Notes: generated from the sequence alone by a model not told the origin. A stretch of 22,262 nt of DNA from DASQVO01 sp035640715 (GCA_035640715.1 DASQVO010000258.1:1-22262), one strand, 5' to 3'; counted from the stretch's first letter, positions 1 through 7,790 are shown. Made by a program: numbers and translations.

Positions 1-256
1 CCGCCACGATCGGTCCGAAATCGATGATCGTGTGGCCCTGGCCCATGTTCCAGAACGTGCGCAGCATCCAGAGCGGCGCATGCGACGTGCTGGGCCGGTA
101 GGAGTCAAGCCAGAACAGCGCCGCGATCAGCGGCAGGATCAGCGGCATCGGGCTCCGGCGCAGCTCAATCCGCAGCAGCCGCGCCGCGGTCAGCGGGACC
201 GCGGTGGCGGCGCGCGGCGGGCGATGCCGCACTGGGGTGGCTGTCGCGGCGGTCAT
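1..256 (-). CDS. ABC transporter permease, N-terminal part (cut by window edge)
   Basis: This frame stays open to base 1, so only the first 85 codons are visible. It begins with ATG at 256, overlapping the TGA of the ABC ATPase gene as ATGA. The N-terminus is a cytoplasmic Arg/Pro/Ala stretch of about 28 residues. A motif RLLRIELRRSP leads into a hydrophobic helix (PLILPLIAALFWL), then a polar outside-type segment with aromatic residues. This is the usual start of an ABC-2-like membrane subunit, where a basic amphipathic segment precedes helix 1. Its position directly behind an ATPase gene suggests it is the partner permease. The substrate cannot be read from this fragment. No conserved permease motif is visible yet, so the call rests on context and the first membrane helix. 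Confidence 0.72.
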   Translation of the reverse strand, partial: MTAATATPVRHRPPRAATAVPLTAARLLRIELRRSPMPLILPLIAALFWLDSYRPSTSHAPLWMLRTFWNMGQGHTIIDFGPIVA

Positions 257-1017
257 GACCGCGCCGCCGTGACAGACCTGGCCGCCGCGAGCACCGCGCT
301 GTAGCCGCGTTCCAGCGGGGCGTCGCCCGCCGCGCCGGTGCCCTCGCCGCGAGCGGTCAGCTCATCCGGGGTGCCGTAGAAGACAATCTTCCCGGCGTCC
401 ATCAGCGCGACCTCAGTGCAGGCGGCGCCGACGTCTTCGACCAGGTGGGTGGAGACGATCACGGTGGCGCGCTGGCCGAGGTCGCGGAGCAGGGCCCGGA
501 ACGCCATCCGCTGCTCGGGGTCGAGCCCGGCGGTCGGCTCGTCCAGCAGCAGCAGTTCCGGCTCGTTGACGATCGCCTGCGCGATCCCGGCCCGGCGCAG
601 CATCCCGCCGGACAGGGTGCGCAGCTTGGCGCGGGCCCTGTCCCCGAGGCCCACGTGCTCGATGGCAGCCGCCACCGCCCGGGGCACCCGCCCGGGCGGC
701 ATCTCCTTGAGCAGCGCGAAGTACTCGACGAACTCGGCGACCGTGAAGCCGGGGTAGTAACCGAGGTTCTGCGGCAGGTAACCGAGCCGGCGCCGGATCT
801 CTTTCCGCTGCCCGTAGGCACCGGGATCGCGGCCGAGCAGCCGAATCCGGCCCGAGGTCGGCGGGAGGACGGTGGCGATTATGCGCAGCAGCGAGGTCTT
901 GCCCGCGCCGTTCGGCCCGAGCAGGCCGAACACCCCAGCGCCGGTCTTCAGGCTCACCCCGTCCACCGCCTGGGTCCGGCCGAATCGCCGGGTCAGGTCC
1001 GTGAGCTCGATGTTCAT
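253..1017 (-). CDS. ABC transporter ATP-binding protein
   Basis: The product is 254 aa and a complete nucleotide-binding domain. It has Walker A GPNGAGKT (residues 34-41), a Q-loop glutamine at 83 (LPQNLG), the signature LSGGM (135-139), Walker B LLLLDEP with catalytic Glu160, a D-loop (AGLDP) and the switch His191 (STHLVED). The C-terminal 30 residues after the domain are Ala/Gly-rich and probably not catalytic. The sequence type resembles the CcmA/ABC-2 class that drives small exporters or lantibiotic-immunity-type pumps. The start ATG at 1017 overlaps the stop of the upstream membrane-protein gene (ATGA), and its own stop overlaps the next permease start, so translation is probably coupled along the operon. 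A longer open frame reaching 1668 is rejected because it overlaps the membrane-protein gene. The transported molecule is unknown. Confidence 0.93.
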   Translation of the reverse strand: MNIELTDLTRRFGRTQAVDGVSLKTGAGVFGLLGPNGAGKTSLLRIIATVLPPTSGRIRLLGRDPGAYGQRKEIRRRLGYLPQNLGYYPGFTVAEFVEYFALLKEMPPGRVPRAVAAAIEHVGLGDRARAKLRTLSGGMLRRAGIAQAIVNEPELLLLDEPTAGLDPEQRMAFRALLRDLGQRATVIVSTHLVEDVGAACTEVALMDAGKIVFYGTPDELTARGEGTGAAGDAPLERGYSAVLAAARSVTAARS

Positions 1018-1760
1018 GACATTCCTCTCGGGATCCGTGTCGCATACCAGGCGACGGCGGCGCAGACGGCCGCGAACAGCAGATAGGGCAGGACGAGGGA
1101 GACGCTGGCGACCGCGGCGGTCAGCCCGCCGCCGCCGGCCCGTACGCCGAGCACCGTTATGGCCCATCCGGAGAGCCCGGCGGCGACGCCCACGTTCGCG
1201 GACCGCGTCACCGTCGCGGCAGCCAGGGCGAGCGCGCACACCGCGGTCATCGGCACCAGCCAGCCGAACGTCACCGCGGCCGCCGCCCCCGAGGCGGCCG
1301 AGGCGGCCAGTCCGAGCGCGGCGTTCAGCCCGAACACCGCCAGCGCCCGGACCAGCAGCACCATCCGGTCGCTGACCGCCATGCTCTGGGAAAGCTCCCA
1401 GGCAGGGTCGATGCCCGGCCCGTAGGCGTAGGCGATGCCCGCGGCCGCGACCGCGGGCGCGAAGAGGGCCACGTACGGCGTCCCGGTGCCCAGCGTGGCC
1501 CCCGCTCCCGCGGCGAGGACCACCGCGCTCGCGATCACCCAGCCGAGCAGCAGCGACGGCGTGGTCACCAGTGCCCGGGCCAGGCCCGGCGAGCGCAGCG
1601 CCCGCCCGGCCACTCGCTCCAGCCACCCAGGCTCGCGGCGCCACACCTGCGCGGCGACGCTGATCCACACCTTGCCCAGGTCAACATCTGGCGGCCCGGC
1701 ATCCCCCAGTGCGCCCTGCGGGACGGTCTGGTCATCACGGCCCGCGCCAAGGTCACTCAT
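1014..1760 (-). CDS. Multi-spanning membrane protein between an ECF sigma factor and an ABC ATPase
   Basis: The product is 248 aa. The first 60 residues are hydrophilic and hold a Trp/Arg-rich patch (VWRREPGWLERVAGRALRS). About six hydrophobic helices follow, starting at SLLLGWVIASAVVLAAGAG and ending with a helix near YLLFAAVCAAVAWYA. There is no H-x3-C-x2-C zinc anti-sigma motif. The gene starts with ATG at 1760 inside the sigma gene stop (ATGA), and its stop overlaps the ATPase start. Because it is coupled directly to an ECF sigma gene, its cytoplasmic N-terminus could hold the sigma factor at the membrane, making it an anti-sigma-like sensor. It could equally be a second permease subunit of the ABC transporter. 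The sequence alone does not decide between these roles. Confidence 0.85.
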   Translation of the reverse strand: MSDLGAGRDDQTVPQGALGDAGPPDVDLGKVWISVAAQVWRREPGWLERVAGRALRSPGLARALVTTPSLLLGWVIASAVVLAAGAGATLGTGTPYVALFAPAVAAAGIAYAYGPGIDPAWELSQSMAVSDRMVLLVRALAVFGLNAALGLAASAASGAAAAVTFGWLVPMTAVCALALAAATVTRSANVGVAAGLSGWAITVLGVRAGGGGLTAAVASVSLVLPYLLFAAVCAAVAWYATRIPRGMS

Positions 1761-2314
1761 CGTGCACCTCCCTCCGCTGCGCGGCCGCTGCCGCGCAGCG
1801 CGGCCCGCAGCAGCCGCCGCGCCCGGTGCGCCCGGCTCTTCACCGTGCCGACCGGGACGCCCATCAGCTCGGCCACCTCCGCGACCGGCCGGTCCTCCAC
1901 GTACATCAGCCGCCACACCTCCCGCTCCGGCCCTCCGGGCGGGCCGAGCGCGGCGACCGCGTCCTCCAGGTCGGCGCGGGACAGCGCGGCTTCCGCGGGG
2001 TCGGCCGCGTGCTGGCCGTCCGCCGCGAGCACCGCGGGAAGCAGCAGCGCGGCCGGGCCGCGACGGCGCAGCAGTTGCGCGGCCTGGCGGCGGGCGATGG
2101 ACCACAGCCAGCCGCCCGCGGCGCCCATGGGGTGGTAGCTCCCCGCGCCGCGCCAGACTGCCAGGAATGTTTCCTGCAGGACGTCCTCCACGTCGGCGGC
2201 GGGCAGCACCGCGCGCAGCCGGGCGGCCAGCCACGGCGCGTGCCGGGAGAACAGCTCCCGAAGCGCGGTGTCGTCACCGCCCGCCACGGCGGCGATCAGC
2301 TCATCGTCGTCCAT
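1757..2314 (-). CDS. ECF-family RNA polymerase sigma factor
   Basis: The product is 185 aa with the two-domain layout of ECF sigma factors. Region 2 lies at about residues 15-85 (LFSRHAPWLAARLR, then DVEDVLQETFLAVWRGAG, then GWLWSIARRQAAQLL), and region 4 at about 110-175 (a helix-turn-helix, VAEVAELMGVPVGTVKSRAHRARRLL). Such factors direct RNA polymerase to a small promoter set and often to their own promoter. ATG at 2314 is chosen because it starts just before region 2. Only 48 bases separate it from the U-tract of the upstream terminator, and no strong ribosome binding site is seen, so translation may start on a very short leader. It is the first gene of a coupled unit with a membrane protein and an ABC transporter. 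A classical zinc-binding anti-sigma gene is absent. Confidence 0.92.
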   Translation of the reverse strand: MDDDELIAAVAGGDDTALRELFSRHAPWLAARLRAVLPAADVEDVLQETFLAVWRGAGSYHPMGAAGGWLWSIARRQAAQLLRRRGPAALLLPAVLAADGQHAADPAEAALSRADLEDAVAALGPPGGPEREVWRLMYVEDRPVAEVAELMGVPVGTVKSRAHRARRLLRAALRGSGRAAEGGAR

Positions 2315-2362
2315 CGCTTATCTATTGCGCCTCTGGCGGCAACCGGTTCACGGTGCCCCATT

Positions 2363-2410
2363 AAAAAAGCGCGGGGCCCGCCGGCTCATCGAGCCGGCGG
2401 GCCCCGCGCT
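2363..2410 (-). terminator. Strong intrinsic terminator of the first htrA-like gene
   Basis: A perfect 20-bp stem (arms 2368-2387 and 2391-2410) with a 3-base loop is followed, on the minus strand, by six U residues (AAAAAA at 2363-2368 on plus). It sits 35 bases after the protease stop codon. A small 5-bp hairpin (2426-2438) lies between them. It separates the protease transcript from the sigma-factor operon that begins 48 bases further on. Confidence 0.92.
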
Positions 2411-2444
2411 CAGGGGATCGCTGTTCCCGCTTAGCGGGCAGGTG

Positions 2445-4307
2445 TCACTTCGCGGGACCGGCCACCAGCTTCACGGAGGCGGTGCGGGTGTTGCCGGAAG
2501 CGTTCTCGTAGGTGATCGAGACCGTCTGTCCCGGGTTGTACTTGGTCATGATCTTGGTGAGGGCGTTCTGGCTGGAGACCGACTGGCCATTGACGGCGGT
2601 GATGACGTCACCCACGGCCAGCCCCGACGAAGCGGCCGGTGTTCCCGAGTAGACCTGGCAGATCAGGGCCCCGGAGCTGGTCGGCACACCCGGCCCTGCA
2701 CCCGGCCCTGCACCCGAGCCGAATCCGCCGAATCCGCCACCGCTGCTGGACTGGCATCCCTGGCTGGGATCGCCGACGCTGACCCCGATGAAGCCCGGCA
2801 GCCCGATGTGGACGAGCGAGCTGGACTGACCGGCCGCGATCTGGCGGGCGATTGACAGGGCCGTGTTGATCGGGATGGCGTAGCCCATGGTGGCGGTGCC
2901 TGACGTGCTGGAGCTGCTCGCGGCGGTGTCCATGCCGATGACCTTGCCTGCGGCGTTGGCCAGCGGGCCGCCGGAGTCGCCCGGCTGGATCTGGGCGCTG
3001 GTCTGCAGCATCCCGTGCAGGGTCTCGGTAGTGCCGGTGCCGCTATCACCGGCCGTGATCGTGCGGTTCATGTTGTTGATGATGCCCGGCGCTATGGTGG
3101 GCGTGCTGTCTTGTCCCTGCGCGTTGCCGAGCGCAAGGACGGGGTCGCCCAGGTTCACCTGCGAGGAGTTGCCCACCGACACGGTCTTCAGGCCGGAGGC
3201 TCCCTGGAGCTGGAGCAGCGCCACGTCCTGGGTGGCGTCGTAGCCCACGACCCTGGCCGTGTAGGTCTTGCCCGTGGTGGCCAGCGTTGCGGTGATCTTG
3301 GTGGCCCCGTCGATGACGTGGTTGTTGGTGAGCACGAGGCCATTGGGGTTGAGCACCATCCCGGTGCCCTGCGCGGTCGCGCTCGAGAAGCTGAGGGTGG
3401 AGGTGATGTTCACGACCCCGGGCTCGACCTTGTTCGCGACAGCCTGCGTGTTGAGGTTGGAGCTGGTGCTGCCGCTACTGCCCGAGTTGTTCCCCGGGAT
3501 GGGAACGTCATTAGAGGAGACGCCGGTAGAGCCGCCGCTGGCGTTGTTGTTCATCGCCACGGCCACGCCCGCCCCGGCACCCGCGGCCAGGATGGCTACC
3601 GCGGCGAGCGCCATGAACCGCAGACGGTGCTTGCGCCGCGGCGGCTCGCCGTATCCGCCGGCCGGGCTGCCCCAGCCGCCGTAGCCGCCGCCGGGGGGAG
3701 TGCCGTATCCGCCGGGCCCGTACCCTCCGGGCTGCCCGTATCCTCCGGGCTGCCCGTATCCTCCGGGCTGCCCATATCCTCCGGGCTGCCCGTATCCGCC
3801 GGGAGCGCCGTATCCTCCGGGCTGCCCGTATCCGCCGGGGGCGCCGTATCCGCCGGGGGCGCCGTATCCGCCGCCGGCCTGACCGGAATCCCCCGGCTCG
3901 CCCTGGGATGCCGGGGGCTGCCCGTACCCGCCGCCCTGGCCATGACTCTCGGCCGGCCCGAATCCGCCGGGCTGGCCGTAATTCCCAGCCTTGCCATAAC
4001 TGCCGACGGGAAGATGCCCGTATCCGGCGGGCCGGCTGTCGCCGCCTTCACCCAGCGCCGGGTGGTCTGCTCTCATCGGCCACGGTGCCGGATGCTGCTG
4101 CACTGCGTCCGCGCCTGGCTCGGGCGGCTCGCCCGGCCGTCCGAAAGCCACCGTGTCGCCGTGCACGGGGCCGCCAAAGGCCGCGGTGCTGTCCGCGCCT
4201 TGTCCCGGCGCCGTGTCGCCACTGGGCGCAGAGACCTGAGGGCCGACGTACTCGGGCGGCCACTGCTGTCCGTCAGGCCGCTCGTTACCGCTCTGGTCTT
4301 CCTGCAT
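2445..4307 (-). CDS. Membrane-anchored HtrA/DegP-type serine protease with PDZ domain and long Gly/Tyr/Gln-rich N-terminal tail
   Basis: The product is 620 aa from ATG 4307. The first 220 residues are a low-complexity cytoplasmic tail, including PGGYGQ/PGGYGA repeats at about 148-199. A basic stop (PPRRKHRLRF) and one membrane helix (about 230-252) follow, then a Ser/Asn/Gly linker outside the cell. The trypsin-like domain has His330 (TNNHVIDG), Asp361 (DATQDVALL) and Ser445 (PGDSGGPL), and a C-terminal PDZ domain spans about 555-616 (SGLAVGDVITAVNGQSV). It should degrade or refold damaged proteins outside the membrane. The open frame reaches 4394, but the start at 4307 is preferred. It has GAAGG 8 bases upstream, and its first residues (MQEDQSGNE) match the N-terminus of the neighbouring paralogue (MQQDETGSE). 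All three catalytic residues are present, so the enzyme should be active. Confidence 0.93.
   Translation of the reverse strand: MQEDQSGNERPDGQQWPPEYVGPQVSAPSGDTAPGQGADSTAAFGGPVHGDTVAFGRPGEPPEPGADAVQQHPAPWPMRADHPALGEGGDSRPAGYGHLPVGSYGKAGNYGQPGGFGPAESHGQGGGYGQPPASQGEPGDSGQAGGGYGAPGGYGAPGGYGQPGGYGAPGGYGQPGGYGQPGGYGQPGGYGQPGGYGPGGYGTPPGGGYGGWGSPAGGYGEPPRRKHRLRFMALAAVAILAAGAGAGVAVAMNNNASGGSTGVSSNDVPIPGNNSGSSGSTSSNLNTQAVANKVEPGVVNITSTLSFSSATAQGTGMVLNPNGLVLTNNHVIDGATKITATLATTGKTYTARVVGYDATQDVALLQLQGASGLKTVSVGNSSQVNLGDPVLALGNAQGQDSTPTIAPGIINNMNRTITAGDSGTGTTETLHGMLQTSAQIQPGDSGGPLANAAGKVIGMDTAASSSSTSGTATMGYAIPINTALSIARQIAAGQSSSLVHIGLPGFIGVSVGDPSQGCQSSSGGGFGGFGSGAGPGAGPGVPTSSGALICQVYSGTPAASSGLAVGDVITAVNGQSVSSQNALTKIMTKYNPGQTVSITYENASGNTRTASVKLVAGPAK
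3719..3880. repeat. 18-bp tandem repeat inside the HtrA tail
   Basis: Eight full 18-base units plus one degenerate unit run head to tail (a typical unit on plus is CGTATCCTCCGGGCTGCC). Each encodes six residues of the type GGYGQP or GGYGAP on the minus strand. The units differ at a few positions (CATATCC, GGGAGCGCC, GGGGGCGCC). Since the unit is a multiple of three, gain or loss of copies changes tail length without shifting the frame. Confidence 0.93.
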
Positions 4308-4676
4308 CTTCATCGCCTTCGCATCGAGACCGAGTAAGCCTCGCTCGGTTCTGCCCGTCCCGGCGGCCGGCTGGTCTCCGTCCGCCGCTTCCATCCCTAG
4401 TAAGCCATCTGTAGCTGAACCCTGCCTGAATGTCCCCTCCAGGTTATGAAGAGAACTGTGGCAGAGCCCACCACCCTTTCAGGAACTTGTTCCCGCTGGC
4501 GCATATCGCTATCGCCGGCCGTGCCATCTGTGCCGGGCCAGTCCCCGGCACAGTGTCACGACTTGAGCGGTGCCCTGCCCGGCAGGCACGCTGTTCCCGG
4601 GCCTGCCGGCCGTCCGGCGCGTGACGGGAATCACGGTATTTTCTTCCAAGTTCACCAGCCGGTTCTGCACTAACGC
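4308..4676 (-). promoter_or_regulatory. Intergenic region between the two htrA-like genes; upstream region of the first, possible 3' hairpins of the second
   Basis: No gene is supported in these 369 bases. Two hairpins lie 70-150 bases after the stop of the second protease gene. One has 9-bp arms at 4529-4537 and 4544-4552, the other 8-bp arms at 4579-4586 and 4602-4609. Neither has a U-tract, so termination is possible but weakly supported. The promoter of the first protease gene must lie in 4308-4530. No clear -35/-10 pair was found. A CATAAC hexamer reads on the minus strand near 4444. Confidence 0.35.
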
Positions 4677-6011
4677 TCACCGGGCCGGCGCGGCTCCCAG
4701 CGTCATCGTGCCGGCCTTCTGCTGGCCGCTGGTGTTTACCCAGCCGATCCTCACCTGGGTGCCAGGACGGAATTTGCTCATCGTCATGGTGAGCGAGCCC
4801 GGGGTTGTGATGGCCTGGCCGTTCACCGTGGTGATAACGTCGCCGCTGGCCAGCCCGGCCGTCGCGGCCGCGGTGCCGCACAGCACCCCGTCGACGAGCG
4901 CACCGGTGCTGACGGGCGCGATAGCCGACGGCGCCGGGGTTTCCGTGTCGCTGCTGACACAGCCCTGGCCGCGCGCACCTTGCCCGCCCGCGCTGCCGGA
5001 CGATCCGCCGCCCCGCTGTCGCTGCTGCTGTGCCTGCTGCCGCGGGTTCGCGCTGGTGCTCTGCGGCACCAGGACGCCGAGGAAACCGGGCACGCCGACC
5101 TGGATCGTCGGGCTGCCCTGTCCCGCGGTGATCTGGCGGGCGATCGACAGGGCCCTGTTGATCGGGATGGCGTAGCCGAGCACGGCTGAGGAGCCTTGCG
5201 AGACCGATGCGTTCGCGGTGTCCATGCCGATCACCTGGCCTGCGGCGTTGGCCAGCGGGCCGCCGGAATCGCCGGACACGATCTCGGCACTGGTCTGCAG
5301 CATCCCGTGCAGGGTCTCGGTGGCGCCGGTGCTCTCATCGGTGGGATTGATCGTCCTGTCCAGGCTGTTGATGATGCCGGATGTCACGGCCGGCGGCCCG
5401 CCCCGTCCCCCGGCGTTGCCGATGGCCAGAACCGGCGTGCCGAGGGTGACCTGGGAAGAGTTGCCCACAGTGACGGCTTTCAGCCGGGAGGCGCCCTGAA
5501 GCTGGAGCAGCGCCACGTCCTGGGCGGCGTCGTATCCCACGACCCTGGCCGTGTAGGTCTTGCCCGTGGTGACCAGCGTCGCCCTGATCAGCCGCGCCCC
5601 GTTGATGACGTGGTTATTTGTCAGCACGAGGCCAGCGGTGTTGATGACCATCCCGGTCCCCTCGGATGAGGCGCCGCCCGAATACTGGATGGCTGCGTTG
5701 ATGTCCACGACCCCCGGCTCGATCTTGGCCGCGACGGATTGCTGGCTCAGCGCGCTGGAGCCCCCGCCGGGGGCGTTGCCGCGCGGGCCGGGGACGTTGC
5801 CGGATGAGATGCCGGGGGAAGAGTTGCGCCCGCCGCTGTTCAGGCCTACTCCGGCGCCAGCGCCGAGGCCAGCGGCGAGGACTGCCACAAGTGCGTAGAC
5901 AATGAACCGGCCGCGCCTGCGCCGCCGGGGCGGCTGGCCGTATCCGCCGGGCGGCCCGCCCCACTCGCCGTATCCGCCGAGCGGTTCGCTGCCGGTCTCG
6001 TCCTGCTGCAT
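4677..6011 (-). CDS. Second HtrA/DegP-type serine protease, paralogue of the neighbouring gene
   Basis: The product is 444 aa. A short tail with two GGYG motifs leads to a basic cluster (PPRRRRRGRF), a membrane helix at about 36-57, a Gly/Ser/Asn linker and the protease domain. His134 (TNNHVING), Asp165 (DAAQDVALL) and Ser249 (SGDSGGPL) form the triad. A PDZ domain follows a Gln/Gly-rich linker and spans about 378-440 (AGLASGDVITTVNGQAI). Long stretches are nearly identical to the upstream gene (for example TGKTYTARVVGYDA), showing a local duplication followed by loss or expansion of the tail repeats. The start ATG 6011 has AAGGGCGG upstream and matches the paralogue start. The unusual insert QQAQQQRQRGGGSS (about 325-338) sits between protease and PDZ. 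Export-side protein quality control is the likely role. Confidence 0.93.
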   Translation of the reverse strand: MQQDETGSEPLGGYGEWGGPPGGYGQPPRRRRRGRFIVYALVAVLAAGLGAGAGVGLNSGGRNSSPGISSGNVPGPRGNAPGGGSSALSQQSVAAKIEPGVVDINAAIQYSGGASSEGTGMVINTAGLVLTNNHVINGARLIRATLVTTGKTYTARVVGYDAAQDVALLQLQGASRLKAVTVGNSSQVTLGTPVLAIGNAGGRGGPPAVTSGIINSLDRTINPTDESTGATETLHGMLQTSAEIVSGDSGGPLANAAGQVIGMDTANASVSQGSSAVLGYAIPINRALSIARQITAGQGSPTIQVGVPGFLGVLVPQSTSANPRQQAQQQRQRGGGSSGSAGGQGARGQGCVSSDTETPAPSAIAPVSTGALVDGVLCGTAAATAGLASGDVITTVNGQAITTPGSLTMTMSKFRPGTQVRIGWVNTSGQQKAGTMTLGAAPAR

Positions 6012-6359
6012 CCTCTACCGCCCTTGCCACCAGACAGCGTGCTTGCTCTGCCCGCATCCTCTGGCGATCAGGCCTGCGCGCGGCCGTTGCCATACCCCCA
6101 TGTGCTCCGCGGAGATCCGTTCACTGTAAGAACTCCCTCAGCGTTCTCACAGGAAGGATTTGGCTCGGCCTGGGAGGATTGGGCGTATTCACGTCGGACC
6201 GCCGGCCCCATAACACGGATCAAGGCGACATAACGCGGAACTCGCACTCACTCATGGTAAGCTACGCGCAGACGCGATATAACGTGACTTCTGTGGGTCG
6301 CGTTACGGGGGCCGGGATCACGGGCTCCGGCAATGCGGCTGCTGAGGTAAGGAGCTGGG
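6012..6359. promoter_or_regulatory. Divergent promoter region with a 20-bp-spaced CATAAC direct repeat
   Basis: These 348 bases separate the second protease (minus) from a small membrane protein (plus) and hold no supported gene. Two 11-base direct repeats CATAAC(A/G)CGGA start at 6209 and 6229, exactly 20 bases apart and thus on the same helix face. A related TATAACGTGA occurs at 6278, and GCGTTACGG, an inverted relative, near 6300. The plus gene has a good ribosome binding site (AAGGAG, 5 bases before ATG 6360). The repeats look like binding sites of a dimeric regulator. Promoter boxes are not clear. Confidence 0.4.
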
Positions 6360-6821
6360 ATGTCAGCACCAACCCACATGAACGAGCCGGGCCTGTCCCG
6401 GCGTGAGGAGATGTCGGTCTCGGGCGAGGCGATGTCGCACGCTCCGTGGACCGGCGCAGGCGTCACCGCCGGGGTCGTCGCACTCGGTGACTTCGGATGG
6501 CATGTCATCGGCGGGGGCTTCGGACGTGGCGCTCTCAGCGACGCACTATCGCTGGGCGTCCTGGCGTTCTTCGTCGTCGCGGCCGCCGGCGCGCTCTGGC
6601 GCGCCCGATCGGGCCGGGCGATTCACTGGGCCCGTGCCAACCCATGGCGTTTCGCGGTGCTTCCGGGAGCGGCGTGCGCAGCGATCGTCTTCGTGCTCTC
6701 GATCGTGCTCGGTGGCGGCATCTTCGGCGGGGTGCTCAGCGGGCTGTGGCACGGCGCAGGTGCCTTCGCCCTGACCGGCCTCGCGGGTACCGCCGCGAGG
6801 ACGCGCCGCCGGAGCGCCTGA
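6360..6821 (+). CDS. Small integral membrane protein of unknown function
   Basis: The product is 153 aa and I do not recognise the family. About 30 hydrophilic residues are followed by four hydrophobic segments: around 30-50 (GAGVTAGVVALGDFGWHVIG), 60-80 (ALSLGVLAFFVVAAAGAL), 97-118 (FAVLPGAACAAIVFVLSIVL) and 120-143 (a Gly-rich helix with LSGLWHGAGAFALTGL). The tail is basic (ARTRRRSA). The start is set by AAGGAG five bases before ATG. ATG at 6378 (MNEPG) is an in-frame alternative. The gene is alone on the plus strand, divergent from the second HtrA gene and convergent with the deacetylase gene 9 bases downstream. Its promoter region carries the CATAAC repeats, so it could share control with the protease. 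The call as a real gene rests on start signals and membrane-type composition. Confidence 0.72.
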   Translation: MSAPTHMNEPGLSRREEMSVSGEAMSHAPWTGAGVTAGVVALGDFGWHVIGGGFGRGALSDALSLGVLAFFVVAAAGALWRARSGRAIHWARANPWRFAVLPGAACAAIVFVLSIVLGGGIFGGVLSGLWHGAGAFALTGLAGTAARTRRRSA

Positions 6822-6830
6822 GCGGCCGTC

Positions 6831-7547
6831 TCAGCCGGCCCGGCTGATGCCGTGCCCGGCCGCGGTTCCGACGATCAGGCCACGGCGGGCACATTCGTCA
6901 AGGAGCCGCGGGAGCGCGCCCAGCGCCGCAGGTGCCGCGCCAGGCGGCGACGCGGCGTCGGAGTCATGCAGCAGGATGGTGTCACCGCCGCCCAGAGTCG
7001 CGGTCACCGTGGCATACACCGACTCGGGTGTTGCGCCGGGTATCCATTCGCGGCCCCAGCACGTCCACAGCAGCGGGCGCAGCGACAGCCGCCGGGCCGC
7101 GACCACTGCGCCGCCGCTCAGCACGCCGTACGGCGGCCGGAAGAAATTCGGCACCTGCCCGGTGGCATCGGCGATGGTGTCGCGGGCCCGGGCGATGTCG
7201 TGGTACGCCGCCTGCGGGCCGCGCACCGTCAGGTAGCGATGCTCCCAGCCGTGCACGGCGACTTCGTGCCCGGCCGCCGCGATCTCGCCGGCGAGCCCGG
7301 GCGCCGCCGCGGCCATCGAGCCCAGCATGAAGAACGTCGCGCGGACGCCTCGCCGGCTGAGCAGCTCAAGGAAGCGCGGGGTCGATCGGGGATCGGGGCC
7401 GTCGTCGAAGGTCAGTGCGACATGCCCGGCGGTGCCGTAGCCGGCGAGCCGGCGGAAGAGCCGACGGCGGACCGGGCCGATGGCGCTGATGCCGGGACCG
7501 CCCTGGGCGACGGCCAGCGCCGCCGCTGCAAGCGCCGGCAGTGCCAC
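6831..7547 (-). CDS. Polysaccharide deacetylase (NodB homology domain), membrane-attached or exported
   Basis: The product is 238 aa. A short Ala-rich hydrophobic N-terminus is followed by a NodB domain with all main motifs. These are TFDDGPDP (46-53, catalytic Asp48 and metal-binding Asp49), HGWEH (99-103, metal-binding His99 and His103), RPPYG (137-141) and LLHDSD with His194. Such carbohydrate esterase family 4 enzymes remove acetyl groups from cell wall or exported polysaccharide. GTG 7547 is the only usual start codon before an in-frame TAG further upstream. AGGAAG lies about 12 bases ahead, a rather long spacing. The hydrophobic N-terminus (ALPALAAAALAVA) lacks a basic n-region, so it is a weak signal peptide as it stands. 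The exact substrate (peptidoglycan or other glycan) cannot be told. Confidence 0.92.
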   Translation of the reverse strand: MALPALAAAALAVAQGGPGISAIGPVRRRLFRRLAGYGTAGHVALTFDDGPDPRSTPRFLELLSRRGVRATFFMLGSMAAAAPGLAGEIAAAGHEVAVHGWEHRYLTVRGPQAAYHDIARARDTIADATGQVPNFFRPPYGVLSGGAVVAARRLSLRPLLWTCWGREWIPGATPESVYATVTATLGGGDTILLHDSDAASPPGAAPAALGALPRLLDECARRGLIVGTAAGHGISRAG

Positions 7548-7647
7548 TGCACCAGTGCTCTTCCTGATCGCGCGCTCCCATCCACGGCGGCTCGTACCTG
7601 CTGCGTCCTAACATGACACAGCAGGCCGTGCCGCGCTCAGTGCCCTC

Positions 7648-7714
7648 GTTCAATTTCGCGTCATTCAAAGACTCGCGGAGGCTGCTGGCGGCACGCGACC
7701 GCCACCTGCACCGG
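7648..7714. repeat. Imperfect direct repeat, copy A
   Basis: This copy aligns with 7791-7860. Shared blocks, in order, are GTTCAA(A)TTTCGC, ATTCAAA, TGCTGGCGGCAC, GCGACCGCC and CTGCACCGG. The middle dozen bases are not conserved. The copies start 143 bases apart. Confidence 0.85.
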
Positions 7715-7751
7715 CCGCCGGGCCTGAAGGCCCGCGTTCGTTAGCCGATTG

Positions 7752-7764
7752 AATGAGACTCATT
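7752..7764. promoter_or_regulatory. Palindrome AATGAGACTCATT, candidate operator
   Basis: A perfect inverted repeat of six bases around a central A lies between the two direct-repeat copies, about 190 bases before the glycosyltransferase start. Function as a protein-binding site is inferred from symmetry and position only. Confidence 0.3.
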
Positions 7765-7790
7765 TCTGCGGGCATTCGACAGTGTGTCCT

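Noticed and set aside
253..1668. 471-codon minus-strand frame as a longer ABC ATPase
   Set aside because: The extension lies over the membrane-protein gene; the ATPase domain starts at ATG 1017 with an ATGA overlap.
3719..3880. Tandem 18-bp units as a CRISPR array
   Set aside because: The units are contiguous with no spacers and encode in-frame hexapeptides of the protease tail.
4430..4881. Small ORFs in the gap between the two htrA-like genes
   Set aside because: Composition is typical of shadows, start signals are poor, and one overlaps the PDZ-coding end of the second protease.
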